Assembly: GCA_903892355.1 (NCBI GenBank)
Contig: CAITIE010000052.1
Coordinates: 269,214-333,213, forward strand
DNA from: an uncultured Pirellula sp.
GTDB taxonomy: Bacteria > Planctomycetota > Planctomycetia > Pirellulales > Pirellulaceae
Length of the DNA: 64,000 nucleotides
Reading direction: 5' to 3'
The notes below the pieces were generated by a model. The model saw nothing but the letters and a program-made list of their open reading frames with translations, was not told the DNA's origin and ran no database searches. Position numbers and translations under genes: made by a program. Shown piece by piece: positions 45,133 through 53,595 of this stretch (within the stretch, counting starts at the first letter, position 1; every line of letters begins with the position of its first letter).

Positions 45133-45669
45133 TCACCCTACCTCGGGGAGCCAATAGGATACTTCCTCGACAATTTGTTCGTGCTCGATGTCTTCGTGGG
45201 CCAGCAACAGGTCGCTGACGGCGGAGATTGCGGCCCAATAATCAGCCCGCTCGAGCGTTTTCCTCAGGACGGAAACCAACTGCCCCAACCAAGCAGTTCG
45301 CTTTTCCAGACTCCACCCTACTCCATCCGACCCTACTCCATCCAGCAGAGCAAAGGCTTGCTGCAGGTCGTTTGACCACGGTGCTGCAATGCTCATCACC
45401 GGGGTTTCCTGTCGGTAGATCATCTCCGCAACAGGCCCAGCGAGGATGGCGAGCGCTTGGTCCTTGCGAGTTCCTCCATTGGGCCAATGGATTTCTACCT
45501 CTCCATAGCGGCCCTCTTCTTCTGGCGATATCGACGCGAAACGTACCGTGGCTCCCAAAGCAATCGCCACGACGCAGTGGCCCGCTTCGTGGTAAGCCGT
45601 CCACGCGGCATTTGGATCTTCGTCATCGAAGCTATAATCCCCGTCGCTGGGCTCACCCCGTTGCGCCAT
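45133..45669 (-). CDS. Stand-alone M41 (FtsH-type) metalloprotease domain
   Basis: The 178-residue protein has AWTAYHEAGHCVVAIALG, the zinc-binding HEAGH at 27-31 in the exact context of FtsH, and LAGPVAEMIYRQ...WSNDLQQA, where Asp101 matches the third zinc ligand of FtsH in its SND motif. The AAA+ domain and membrane helices of FtsH are absent, so this is a protease domain alone, or a protein keeping the fold for another purpose. A MoxR-type AAA+ gene starts 159 bases away on the opposite strand. A 15-base duplication encodes the repeated GVGSD/GVGWS. Confidence 0.8.
   Translation of the reverse strand: MAQRGEPSDGDYSFDDEDPNAAWTAYHEAGHCVVAIALGATVRFASISPEEEGRYGEVEIHWPNGGTRKDQALAILAGPVAEMIYRQETPVMSIAAPWSNDLQQAFALLDGVGSDGVGWSLEKRTAWLGQLVSVLRKTLERADYWAAISAVSDLLLAHEDIEHEQIVEEVSYWLPEVG
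45315..45344. repeat. 15-bp in-frame duplication in the M41-like gene
   Basis: ACCCTACTCCATCCG (45315-45329) is followed by ACCCTACTCCATCCA (45330-45344). On the minus strand it encodes DGVGSDGVGWS, so the frame is preserved. Confidence 0.85.
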
Positions 45670-45828
45670 GCATGCACCTCTCTGTTTCTTGTGAATCCAA
45701 TTGGTTTCCCAGTGGTTTATCGAGCCAACGAGGGTGGCCGCGCTGGCGTTCTGAGTGCGTTGCGTCCTTGCCCTCGATCCGATACCTTAGCCCACAACTG
45801 ATTCAAGCCCAACCCCGAGTTCGCCTTT

Positions 45829-46764
45829 ATGAGTTCCACAGTTACGATCGATGGCGTCACCCTTGCGTTAGCCAATCCGGTCAGCAACAGCGCCCGTTGG
45901 ATAGGTCAAGAAGAACCGTTGCGTCAACTGGCTGCGTGCTGGCTGACGGTGGATTCCTCAGACTTGCCCCTGACACCGCGACTGGTAGGAGTACCCGGAG
46001 TAGGCAAAACCGCGCTGGCGATGGCCGCGGCTGCGGCCCGCCAACAGGAGCTGTACATCTACCAATGCACCTCGGACACTCGCCCCGAGGACTTGCTCGT
46101 CACCCCTGTCCTTTCGAGCAACGGCAAAATCGCGTACCACGCTTCCCCTCTGGTAACAGCCATGCTGCGCGGCGCGGTGTGTGTGCTCGACGAAGGGAAT
46201 CGGATGAACGAAAAATCATGGGCATCGCTTGCCCCACTTTTCGACCAACGCCGTTATGTGGAATCGGTCGTCGCAGGTATCACGATCCCAGCGCACTCTG
46301 ACTTCCGGGCGACGGTAACGATGAACCAAGACGACTCTACCTACGAAATACCCGACTACATCCTCAGCCGCTTGCAACCGACCCTCCAAGTCGGTTTTCC
46401 CAATCGCAAGGACGAGTTAGCGATCCTGCAGTACCATCTTCCGTTTGCAGAAGCCGAGGTGCTGGCGATGACCGTCGACTTTTTGCAAAACTCGCACTCG
46501 CTGCGATTGGACTTTTCGGCGCGCGATGGCATCAACGTATTGAGGTACGCGATCAAGCGGCTTGCCCAAGCGGGTTCATCCCACCCGTTGTCGAAAGACC
46601 AAGCGTGGCGGGAATCTGTCGCGGCTTGTCTGGGCGACGAGGCGCTCGATCTCTCGACCATGGCTCAGCGAAAGCAACAAGCCCTTGGGGGAAACACTTT
46701 GCCGATGGGACTGGATGACTTCTTCTTTGACCCAGATGATCCCCTCCGACCAGAGGATGAGTAA
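45829..46764 (+). CDS. MoxR-type AAA+ ATPase
   Basis: The protein has Walker A GVPGVGKT at 54-61, Walker [12 protein letters not shown], the sensor-1 region ATVTMNQDD and the arginine-bearing [14 protein letters not shown]. The order and the TRPEDLL...[13 protein letters not shown] segment are those of MoxR/RavA-class ATPases, which act as chaperone-like remodelling machines. MoxR genes usually adjoin DUF58 and von Willebrand factor A genes; neither is present here. Instead it faces the M41-like protease gene and is followed at once by nadB. Client unknown. Confidence 0.87.
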   Translation: MSSTVTIDGVTLALANPVSNSARWIGQEEPLRQLAACWLTVDSSDLPLTPRLVGVPGVGKTALAMAAAAARQQELYIYQCTSDTRPEDLLVTPVLSSNGKIAYHASPLVTAMLRGAVCVLDEGNRMNEKSWASLAPLFDQRRYVESVVAGITIPAHSDFRATVTMNQDDSTYEIPDYILSRLQPTLQVGFPNRKDELAILQYHLPFAEAEVLAMTVDFLQNSHSLRLDFSARDGINVLRYAIKRLAQAGSSHPLSKDQAWRESVAACLGDEALDLSTMAQRKQQALGGNTLPMGLDDFFFDPDDPLRPEDE

Positions 46765-46771
46765 GGTACCG

Positions 46772-48418
46772 ATGTCTGCACAGCCATTGCCAACGACTCC
46801 AGTCGAACAACCATGGGATCAATGGATACCTCGCTACATGGTCCCACTCCAACCCAAACGGATGGGCCATTATTTCACGGATGTGCTGATCCTGGGCGGG
46901 GGATTAGCCGGGTTGCGAGCCGCTCACGAAATCGACCCGTCGCTCCGGACGATGATCTTGACGAAGGACAAGCTCGAGGAGTCGAACAGCTCCTACGCTC
47001 AAGGGGGTATTGCAAGCGTTTGGGATCCGGAAGACCGCTTCGACAATCACGTCCAAGACACCCTGGTCGCTGGGTGTGACTTGTGCGATGAATCCACGGT
47101 CGACATGGTGGTGCGCGAAGCCCCATTGCGTGTTGCTGAATTGATCGAATGGGGAACGCAATTCGATCAACTCGATGGCCAGTTGGTATTGGGCCGCGAG
47201 GGAGGACACTCGCATCAACGGATCATCCACGCGCTCGGTGATGCGACAGGCAAAGAGATCATGCGGGCCATGATGGCCCATGTCCGCGAACGCCGGAACA
47301 TCGAAATTGTGGAAGAAGCCTATATCATCGATCTGATTACCTTCGAGGGCCGATGCTGCGGTGCGGTCGTTTCGATCCAGAACCGCCCCCCCGTCCTCGT
47401 TTGGGCGAATGAAACCATTCTTTGCACCGGGGGCTGCGGTCAAATTTTTCGCGAATCCACCAACCCACGCGTCGCAACAGGCGATGGACATGCGATCGCG
47501 TTTCGCGCGGGTGCCGTCATGCGAGACATGGAGTTTATGCAGTTTCACCCAACAGTGCTGTACATCGCAGGTAGTTCGCGGACACTCATCACCGAAGCGA
47601 TCCGCGGTGAAGGAGCCTTCCTCGTCGATCAGTCCGGGTACCGCTTCATGAAGGACTACGACCCACGGCTCGAATTGGCACCCCGCGATGTGGTCAGTAA
47701 ATCGATCGTAAGCCAGATGGAAAAAACCCAATCTTCCTGCGTTTACCTGACCCTGAAACACCTCGACGCCAATCATGTGCGCAGCCGCTTTCCAGGTATC
47801 GCCAAAGTCTGCGCAGGGTTCGGACTGGATATCGCCACCGATGCCATCCCGGTTCGTCCAGGTGCACACTACATGATCGGGGGCGCGCAAGTCGACTCCG
47901 AGGCGAGAACTTCTCTTCCGGGACTCTGGGCTGCTGGCGAAGTCACCAGCACCGGACTGCACGGCGCTAATAGACTCGCCTCCAACAGCCTCCTCGAAGG
48001 TCTTGTATATGGGTCGATCGCAGGACGAAATGCATCCCAGTCCGCGTTCAAGCGATCGTCGACCGAACTTCGTGTGCTTCCGATCTCCAATCCCGCTCGA
48101 ACTCCCACTCACCCACCCTTTGACCTCGCCGACATTCGCAACTCCGTAAGATCCGTCATGTGGCGAAACGTCGGCGTCCAACGCAAACGAGAACGACTGG
48201 AAGAGGCACTGCAGGAAATCCGGCGGTATTGCAGCTATGTCCTTGCTCACGACCTAGAGACCGTTGAAGCCTGGGAACTCCAAAACATTCTCACCGTCGG
48301 GCTGATGATGACGCAAACCGCGCTAGTACGTACAGAATCCCGAGGCGTCCACCTCAGAACCGACCACCCGAACACCGACAATGCCCATTGGCGAAAACAC
48401 CTCTCGTTAGTGCGGTAG
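46772..48418 (+). CDS. nadB: L-aspartate oxidase
   Basis: NadB oxidises aspartate to iminoaspartate, the first step of de novo NAD synthesis. Visible are the FAD-binding DVLILGGGLAGLRAAHEID, SSYAQGGIASVWDPED, REGGHSHQRIIHALGDATGK, the active-site region GEGAFLVDQSGYRFM...LAPRDVVSKSI, and GLWAAGEVTSTGLHGANRLASNSLLEG. The length of 548 is normal. The frame is open further upstream inside the MoxR gene. ATG 46772, with AAGG five bases ahead, is preferred; ATG 46757 overlaps the MoxR stop and is also possible. Coupling to MoxR is by position only; nadA and nadC are not nearby. Confidence 0.95.
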   Translation: MSAQPLPTTPVEQPWDQWIPRYMVPLQPKRMGHYFTDVLILGGGLAGLRAAHEIDPSLRTMILTKDKLEESNSSYAQGGIASVWDPEDRFDNHVQDTLVAGCDLCDESTVDMVVREAPLRVAELIEWGTQFDQLDGQLVLGREGGHSHQRIIHALGDATGKEIMRAMMAHVRERRNIEIVEEAYIIDLITFEGRCCGAVVSIQNRPPVLVWANETILCTGGCGQIFRESTNPRVATGDGHAIAFRAGAVMRDMEFMQFHPTVLYIAGSSRTLITEAIRGEGAFLVDQSGYRFMKDYDPRLELAPRDVVSKSIVSQMEKTQSSCVYLTLKHLDANHVRSRFPGIAKVCAGFGLDIATDAIPVRPGAHYMIGGAQVDSEARTSLPGLWAAGEVTSTGLHGANRLASNSLLEGLVYGSIAGRNASQSAFKRSSTELRVLPISNPARTPTHPPFDLADIRNSVRSVMWRNVGVQRKRERLEEALQEIRRYCSYVLAHDLETVEAWELQNILTVGLMMTQTALVRTESRGVHLRTDHPNTDNAHWRKHLSLVR

Positions 48419-48851
48419 TAAATCCAAAAGTCCGTGTTCGCGGATCAAAGTCCCGCCCCCTTACCGCCAAAAACCGAAACGATGGCACTCGTAATCGTTT
48501 TGCACAAAGCTACAATACGCGGGTGCAGTTTGTTGACAAAGTGGTTTCTCAACCCATGATGGAAGTACCTACCCCGCGCTCCACGCGATCGGTGCTACGG
48601 AATTCCCCGGGCGCCGTCCCCTCAGGAAACTGAGCAAGAAGTGGCTGCGGGGAGGGGTTACCTGGCTGAGAAAACATTACCGTTTGATGGTTAATCCCCC
48701 TTTTTAACCAAGCCGTTTCTTGCGTCCTGCAACGACCGGGAGCCGTTAGAACCGTGGAAATTCTCGGTGTTTTTACGAGTTCATGCTCGGATAAGATCAG
48801 CAGGCGCAGCAGCTTTTTTCCGGCACGGATACCACCCCAACAGGGTATGAG
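48419..48851. other. Intergenic region between nadB and the DUF1559 gene
   Basis: No convincing gene or RNA was found in these 433 bases. A GGCTGAGA stretch near 48672 superficially recalls a TPP riboswitch, but the other conserved parts are missing. The last 100 bases should hold the promoter of the DUF1559 gene. Confidence 0.4.
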
Positions 48852-49769
48852 ATGTCAACAACCACACGCAAAATAACGACCTCTCCTCGCCGCGGATTCA
48901 CCTTGGTGGAACTGCTGGTCGTGATCGCGATTATCGGCATTCTGGTGGGCCTCCTTCTGCCAGCTGTCCAAGCAGCCCGTGAAGCCGCACGGCGAGCGCA
49001 GTGCACGAATAATCTTCGTCAACTCGGGCTGGGACTCTCCAATTACGAAAGCTCTTTCAAACGCTTCCCAAGCGGTTGGGTCGACAATTTCCGCAGCAAC
49101 CAAACCAATCAGCCAGGATGGGCTTGGGGGCATTCGATGTTGCCTTTCATGGAACAAGTTCCCTTGTACCAGCAAATCGACCACCGATTCGATGTCGACT
49201 CTGTCAACTCACGCCCCTTCTTGACCAGCGTCGTACCGACCTTCCTTTGCCCCTCCGATCCAGGGGACTCGACCTTTGAAATAGGCCAAGACACCGGTGA
49301 AGAAGAGGAAGAAGAACACGTGGGTCATAACGTCGACGAAGGTCCGAAGCTTTTCCGAATCGCGAAGGCCAACTATGTAGGTGTCTTCGGTACGCTCGAA
49401 ATCGGTGAGAATCCTTACAACGGCGACGGGGTGTTTTTTGGCAACTCGGCAATCCGAGCCCGCGATATTGTTGACGGCCTTAGCAACACCATGATCGTGG
49501 GAGAGCGATCCAGCCGCTTGGGGGGATCTGTTTGGCACGGAGTCATCCCCGAGGCTGCCGAACCCCTCGCTCGATTCCTTGGGTCCACAGACCACACTCC
49601 CAACAGTCCATCCGGGCACTTCGACGATTTTTCGAGCCGCCACGAGGCTGGTGCTCATTTCATTTTCGCCGACTGCTCGACTCGGATTCTGTCCAACAGC
49701 ATCGACATCAAGGTCTACCAAGCCCTCGCAACACGGGCCAATGCGGAAATAGTCGGCGACCTCGATTGA
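48852..49769 (+). CDS. DUF1559 protein with prepilin-type N-terminus
   Basis: RRGFTLVELLVVIAIIGIL (about 15-33) is a type IV prepilin signal: cleavage before Phe, the +5 Glu and a long hydrophobic helix. LLPAVQAAREAARRAQCTNN follows, the fixed continuation in planctomycete DUF1559 proteins, which exist in tens to hundreds of paralogues per genome and are thought to be pseudopilins. The C-terminal H-x9-DG motif is altered here: HEAGAHFIFADCSTRI has Cys for Gly. At 305 residues the length is normal. A Glu-rich run (GEEEEEEH) lies near 151. It probably acts in the envelope; its partner system is unknown. Confidence 0.93.
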   Translation: MSTTTRKITTSPRRGFTLVELLVVIAIIGILVGLLLPAVQAAREAARRAQCTNNLRQLGLGLSNYESSFKRFPSGWVDNFRSNQTNQPGWAWGHSMLPFMEQVPLYQQIDHRFDVDSVNSRPFLTSVVPTFLCPSDPGDSTFEIGQDTGEEEEEEHVGHNVDEGPKLFRIAKANYVGVFGTLEIGENPYNGDGVFFGNSAIRARDIVDGLSNTMIVGERSSRLGGSVWHGVIPEAAEPLARFLGSTDHTPNSPSGHFDDFSSRHEAGAHFIFADCSTRILSNSIDIKVYQALATRANAEIVGDLD

Positions 49770-49791
49770 TTCGTTAAAAGCTTAAAAAACC

Positions 49792-49839
49792 CTGCGATCG
49801 CTTTCATCGGAACCGGGCTTCGCGAAGCCCAGATCGCAG
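49792..49839. other. Nested inverted repeats after the DUF1559 gene
   Basis: The outer arms CTGCGATC (49792-49799) and GATCGCAG (49832-49839) enclose a 16-base perfect palindrome GGGCTTCGCGAAGCCC (49815-49830). ACCGGCACCGGT follows at about 49842. The rest of the 330-base gap (49770-50099) shows no gene. No T-run follows, so it may be a processed or protein-binding RNA structure, or a factor-dependent terminator region. Confidence 0.55.
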
Positions 49840-50099
49840 TTACCGGCACCGGTTCGCTTCCGGGAAGCCAACCGTCAATGTCTTCGCAGCCCCTCCAATC
49901 GGTAGCCCATTGAAGGCTATCTCTGATTCTAGGCGGACTTCCCTCGATTCGCGCTTTTGGATTCTTCGACCAGTCCCTATGTTTGCTGTTTTCACGGCTC
50001 TATCGAATGATGGAACGTCGATCCTCGTCGTTGCGGCTACCGTAAATGTGGTATAACCGCGCTGGATATCGTTAGCAGTCTTCTACTGAATGGTCCGCT

Positions 50100-52169
50100 A
50101 TGGCGTCCGGAACCAACGAAGAAAATATTGAAAACACCAAGAAGCAAATTCGTGGATTGGTGAACGAAATCGCCGAGCTGTCCAAGTCTGACTTGGTGGC
50201 GGCGGAGTTCTATCCTGCCGTATTGCAGCGTGTCGTCAACGCGCTGGCTGCCGTCGGCGGTGCGATTTGGTTGCTTGATGGCGAGACGGGATTGAGACTG
50301 TCCCACCAAATTCAGATCTCGCCAAACTTGATCGAACCGGAGAACGACGAAGCGATCCAGCATGGCCGCCTGCTCACACGATTGATCAAACAAGGCCGCG
50401 CAGAACTTATTCCCCCAATGTCCAGCTCCCTCGAGGAAGGTGAGGGAAATCCAACCCGCTACCTTCTCGTTACCGCCCCGCTGGCTTCTGCGAAGCAAAC
50501 GGTCGGACTCCTGGAAGTCTTCCAACGTGCCGATACGCCGCCCGATGCACAGCGAGGGTACCTCCGATTCGTCGAACACATGTCGAAACTGATCGGGGAT
50601 TGGATCAAAGGCCACACCCTCCAAGAAGTCTCCACGCGCCAAGAACTCTGGCAGCAGTCGGACCAATTCGCTCGTTTGGTTCACGACAACTTGGACCTCA
50701 AGGACACAGCCTTCACCATCGCCAACGAAGGACGCCGGTTGATCGATTGCGACCGTGTCAGTGTCGCGATCATGAAGGGTGGTAAAGCCAAAGTCATCTC
50801 GATCTCTGGTCAAGACTCGATCGAGAGCCGCTCCAACACCGTCCAATCACTGAACAATTTAGCGACCCGCGTCATCCGCAGCGGAGAGCCCCTTTGGTAC
50901 GACGGTTCCACCGAGGATTTACCTCCGCAAATCGAGGAAGCCATCGAGGACTATGTCGATCTTTCTCACGGCCGTACTGTTACCGTTCTACCCATCCGTC
51001 AACCCGAGCGAAAGCTCGAAGGGGACATCCTTGCGGAACGGAGCGAAACCAACGAAGCCAGAATACGCCGTAACATCATCGGCGCATTGATCGTCGAGCA
51101 AATCGAAACCCAACTCTCGCGTCAAACGCTAGAGGGGCGAGTCGACTTGGTGTATGAACATGCATGTCGCGCTCTGTCCAACTCGATGGATCATAGCAAC
51201 ATCCTGTTCATGCCCCTGTGGCGATTCCTGGACCGATGCCTCTGGATGTTCCGTGGCTCGGCCCTTCCAAAGACCGCTTCGATTCTCGGTTTGTTGGCGA
51301 CCGCTATCGCCGCCATGTTCATTGTGCCTTGGGATTTCGATCTGCAAGGAAACGGAAAGCTCAAGCCAACGGTCGAACGTCAGGTTTTCGCGCATATCGA
51401 TGGCGAAGTCCAACGTGTCCTTGTCAAGCACGGTGATGAAGTGGCTGAGAACCAGCCGCTCGTCGTGCTTAAAAACGCCGAACTCGATCATCAGATCGAA
51501 ACAACGCGTGGTCAATTCAAGCAATCGGTCCAACAAGCCTACGAACTGAAACGTCAATTGAGCAACAACAGCGCTCTATCCGAGGCGGATCGCGTTCGTT
51601 TTCGACAGGACTACAACCAAGCCGAGCAGGAAGCAACCAACCGTGAAGAGGAACTGAAGATCCTCGTCGAAAGGCAACAAAAACTCGAGCGGCTGAGCCC
51701 GATCAGTGGTCTGATCACCACCTGGGACGTCGAGAAGGTCCTCAATGCTCGCCCTGTCGTCACCGGCCAAGTCCTGATGACAGTGGCCGATCCCAAGGGG
51801 CCTTGGGAGATCGAGGTCCTCATGCCCGAAAAGCGGATGCGTTATCTCGACTACGCATTCAAGAACGAGAGCAAGGTCGATGACAAAGGAGCAGCGTATC
51901 TCGATGTGGAAATCATCCTGATGACGGCTCCAGAAAACAAATACTATGGCCGCCTCTACCCACCAGGGGTTGGCCAGCGCGCGGAACTCGATGCCGAAGA
52001 TGGCGCGGTCGTGAAACTGCGATGCGTCCCCAATGACGATGCTCTTCTGCAAATCTCACGTCGCCCAGGAACCCGGGTGATGGCGGATGTCAAATGTGGC
52101 AAGCGGAGCGTCGCCTTCGTTTGCTTCTACGAAGTCATCGAGTGGATCCGCGCCAACGTCCTTTTCTAA
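50100..52169 (+). CDS. GAF-domain / HlyD-type adaptor fusion protein
   Basis: The N-terminal ~390 residues contain two GAF-like units (~25-190, with VVNALAAVGGAIWLLD; ~200-370, with EGRRLIDCDRVSVAIMKGG). A single membrane helix (LPKTASILGLLATAIAAMFIVP, ~410-432) is followed by a lipoyl/HlyD region: VFAHIDGEVQRVLVKHGDEV, a coiled-coil hairpin (~475-545) and LSPISGLITTWDV. This puts a cytosolic ligand-sensing part and a periplasmic adaptor in one chain, an uncommon pairing. It is the first of four same-strand genes that look like an export operon. GAF domains bind small ligands, so ligand-gated assembly is possible (inference). Confidence 0.83.
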   Translation: MASGTNEENIENTKKQIRGLVNEIAELSKSDLVAAEFYPAVLQRVVNALAAVGGAIWLLDGETGLRLSHQIQISPNLIEPENDEAIQHGRLLTRLIKQGRAELIPPMSSSLEEGEGNPTRYLLVTAPLASAKQTVGLLEVFQRADTPPDAQRGYLRFVEHMSKLIGDWIKGHTLQEVSTRQELWQQSDQFARLVHDNLDLKDTAFTIANEGRRLIDCDRVSVAIMKGGKAKVISISGQDSIESRSNTVQSLNNLATRVIRSGEPLWYDGSTEDLPPQIEEAIEDYVDLSHGRTVTVLPIRQPERKLEGDILAERSETNEARIRRNIIGALIVEQIETQLSRQTLEGRVDLVYEHACRALSNSMDHSNILFMPLWRFLDRCLWMFRGSALPKTASILGLLATAIAAMFIVPWDFDLQGNGKLKPTVERQVFAHIDGEVQRVLVKHGDEVAENQPLVVLKNAELDHQIETTRGQFKQSVQQAYELKRQLSNNSALSEADRVRFRQDYNQAEQEATNREEELKILVERQQKLERLSPISGLITTWDVEKVLNARPVVTGQVLMTVADPKGPWEIEVLMPEKRMRYLDYAFKNESKVDDKGAAYLDVEIILMTAPENKYYGRLYPPGVGQRAELDAEDGAVVKLRCVPNDDALLQISRRPGTRVMADVKCGKRSVAFVCFYEVIEWIRANVLF

Positions 52170-52211
52170 TTCACTGCAACTTCAACGCATTCATTCCGGA
52201 ATCCTTATAGC

Positions 52212-53468
52212 ATGGCTCAGCGTTTCCTGATCGGGTTATCCGTTGTGGCAATTGCCGTATCGCTAGGGACCTACTGGTGGAACACCAGCCAGCACGCAGC
52301 GTCCTCTGTCAGCTCGGTTGCATCCGCATCTCGTCCGGGCGACATGACCCATACTGACAACATCGAAGTTCAACGCGATGAGCACACCTCAAGGGTCACT
52401 GGTGGAGTCGTTCGATTAGCCAGTGCCCAAGAATCACTCACGCTGCCCCCGTCAGGTGCTGAAGCTGCCAAAGAGTCGGCGAGCAGTGAAAAACTGATTT
52501 CCGAGAAATTGGTTTCTGTTGAATCCGACCAGGATGCACTTCCTGCAGGATCGGGGGCGTCTGCATCGCCGACGCAACTCCCAAACGTTCCTCCCACCGG
52601 ACTCCGCGTTCCCGCGAATAGTGTCAACGTACCGGCATCCACCCGCACCGATGTGCTAACTTTTTCGGGTGTCTTATCGTTTGTAAATGACGTCTGGATT
52701 CCTGCTCAAACCGACGGCATCATTCAGCAGTTGATGGTCGACGAAGGTTCTGTAGTCCAAGCGGATTCCGTTTTGATCGAACTCGATAGTCGGCTTGCCA
52801 ACGCGGAAGTCCAAGTGGCGGAAAATGAAAAGACTTCCGCGATACTGAAGGCAGAAGACGATAGCCAAATCAAATTCTCAGAAGCGTCGCTGGAGGTCTC
52901 GAAATCGGTTCTCTTGCGATCCCAACAACTTTACGAGACAGGGGTCGAAACCCGCGACGACCTGGAAAAGAAGAGTTTGGAGCGGATCAAGGCTGGGTTT
53001 CAAGTCGATGTTTCAAAACGGGAACAAAAGATCAACCAAGCAGCCGTAGGAGTTAGCGATGCCAAACTCAATGCATCCAAGGTCCAAGTCGAGCTGCGAA
53101 CCATCAAGGCTCCTTTCAGTGGCATGGTTGCAGAAACCCAAAAGGAACGCTTCGAATGGGTGAAGGCCGGTGACCAAATCCTGCGATTGGTCTCGCTTGA
53201 AAAATTCAGGGTGCGTGGATTCGTTCTTCTCGAGGAGTCCCCGAATATCCTCGAAGGTGCGCCAGCTCGAGTAACGGTGCCGATTGGGCCTGGCAAGGTA
53301 GAAACCATCGACGGAGTCGTCGGCTTCGTCAAACCGGAATCGGTGGGTAAGAAGCAAAGCGGAAATGAATACGTTGTCTGGGTTGAAATGCCAAATCGCA
53401 TGATCAACGGCAAGTACCTTTTCCGTGGTGGTATGGATGCCAAGGTTGAAATCTACCCCCAACGCTAA
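52212..53468 (+). CDS. HlyD-type periplasmic adaptor (membrane fusion protein)
   Basis: An N-terminal anchor (RFLIGLSVVAIAVSLGTYWW) precedes a ~110-residue Ser/Ala-rich linker, then a lipoyl half (DVWIPAQTDGIIQQLMVDEG), a coiled-coil (~200-290) and a second lipoyl half plus barrel (TIKAPFSGMVAETQKERFEW, LRLVSLEKFRVRGFV). This is the standard adaptor fold of RND, ABC-type and other export systems, linking inner-membrane and outer-membrane parts. A 15-base in-frame duplication (EKLIS EKLVS, about 52487-52516) lies in the linker. It starts 42 bases after the GAF-HlyD gene and precedes the M50 fusion by 127 bases. Confidence 0.87.
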   Translation: MAQRFLIGLSVVAIAVSLGTYWWNTSQHAASSVSSVASASRPGDMTHTDNIEVQRDEHTSRVTGGVVRLASAQESLTLPPSGAEAAKESASSEKLISEKLVSVESDQDALPAGSGASASPTQLPNVPPTGLRVPANSVNVPASTRTDVLTFSGVLSFVNDVWIPAQTDGIIQQLMVDEGSVVQADSVLIELDSRLANAEVQVAENEKTSAILKAEDDSQIKFSEASLEVSKSVLLRSQQLYETGVETRDDLEKKSLERIKAGFQVDVSKREQKINQAAVGVSDAKLNASKVQVELRTIKAPFSGMVAETQKERFEWVKAGDQILRLVSLEKFRVRGFVLLEESPNILEGAPARVTVPIGPGKVETIDGVVGFVKPESVGKKQSGNEYVVWVEMPNRMINGKYLFRGGMDAKVEIYPQR

Positions 53469-53595
53469 CCGGTTCGCCCACTGTTTTTTGGAACTCTGCT
53501 CGAGTTTGCGACTCCAATAGAGCGTAAGCATCCGAGTTCCAACGCAGCCTAGCTGCGGATGCGTCATCAATGAAGAAGGAGCGAAGTAGACACCT

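Noticed and set aside
45228..46301. 357-codon plus-strand frame crossing the M41-like and MoxR genes
   Set aside because: It overlaps two genes with recognisable motifs in other frames, and its product is low-quality Arg/Ser/Pro-rich sequence without domain signs.
46904..48250. Long open frame (448 codons) on the minus strand of nadB
   Set aside because: It is the antisense shadow of a clear FAD enzyme, has no family features, and its Cys/Asp-rich composition reflects reversed codons of nadB.
48660..48720. TPP riboswitch before the DUF1559 gene
   Set aside because: GGCTGAGA is present, but the second conserved half with its CTGAT...TAATGCC part is absent and the downstream gene is unrelated to thiamine.
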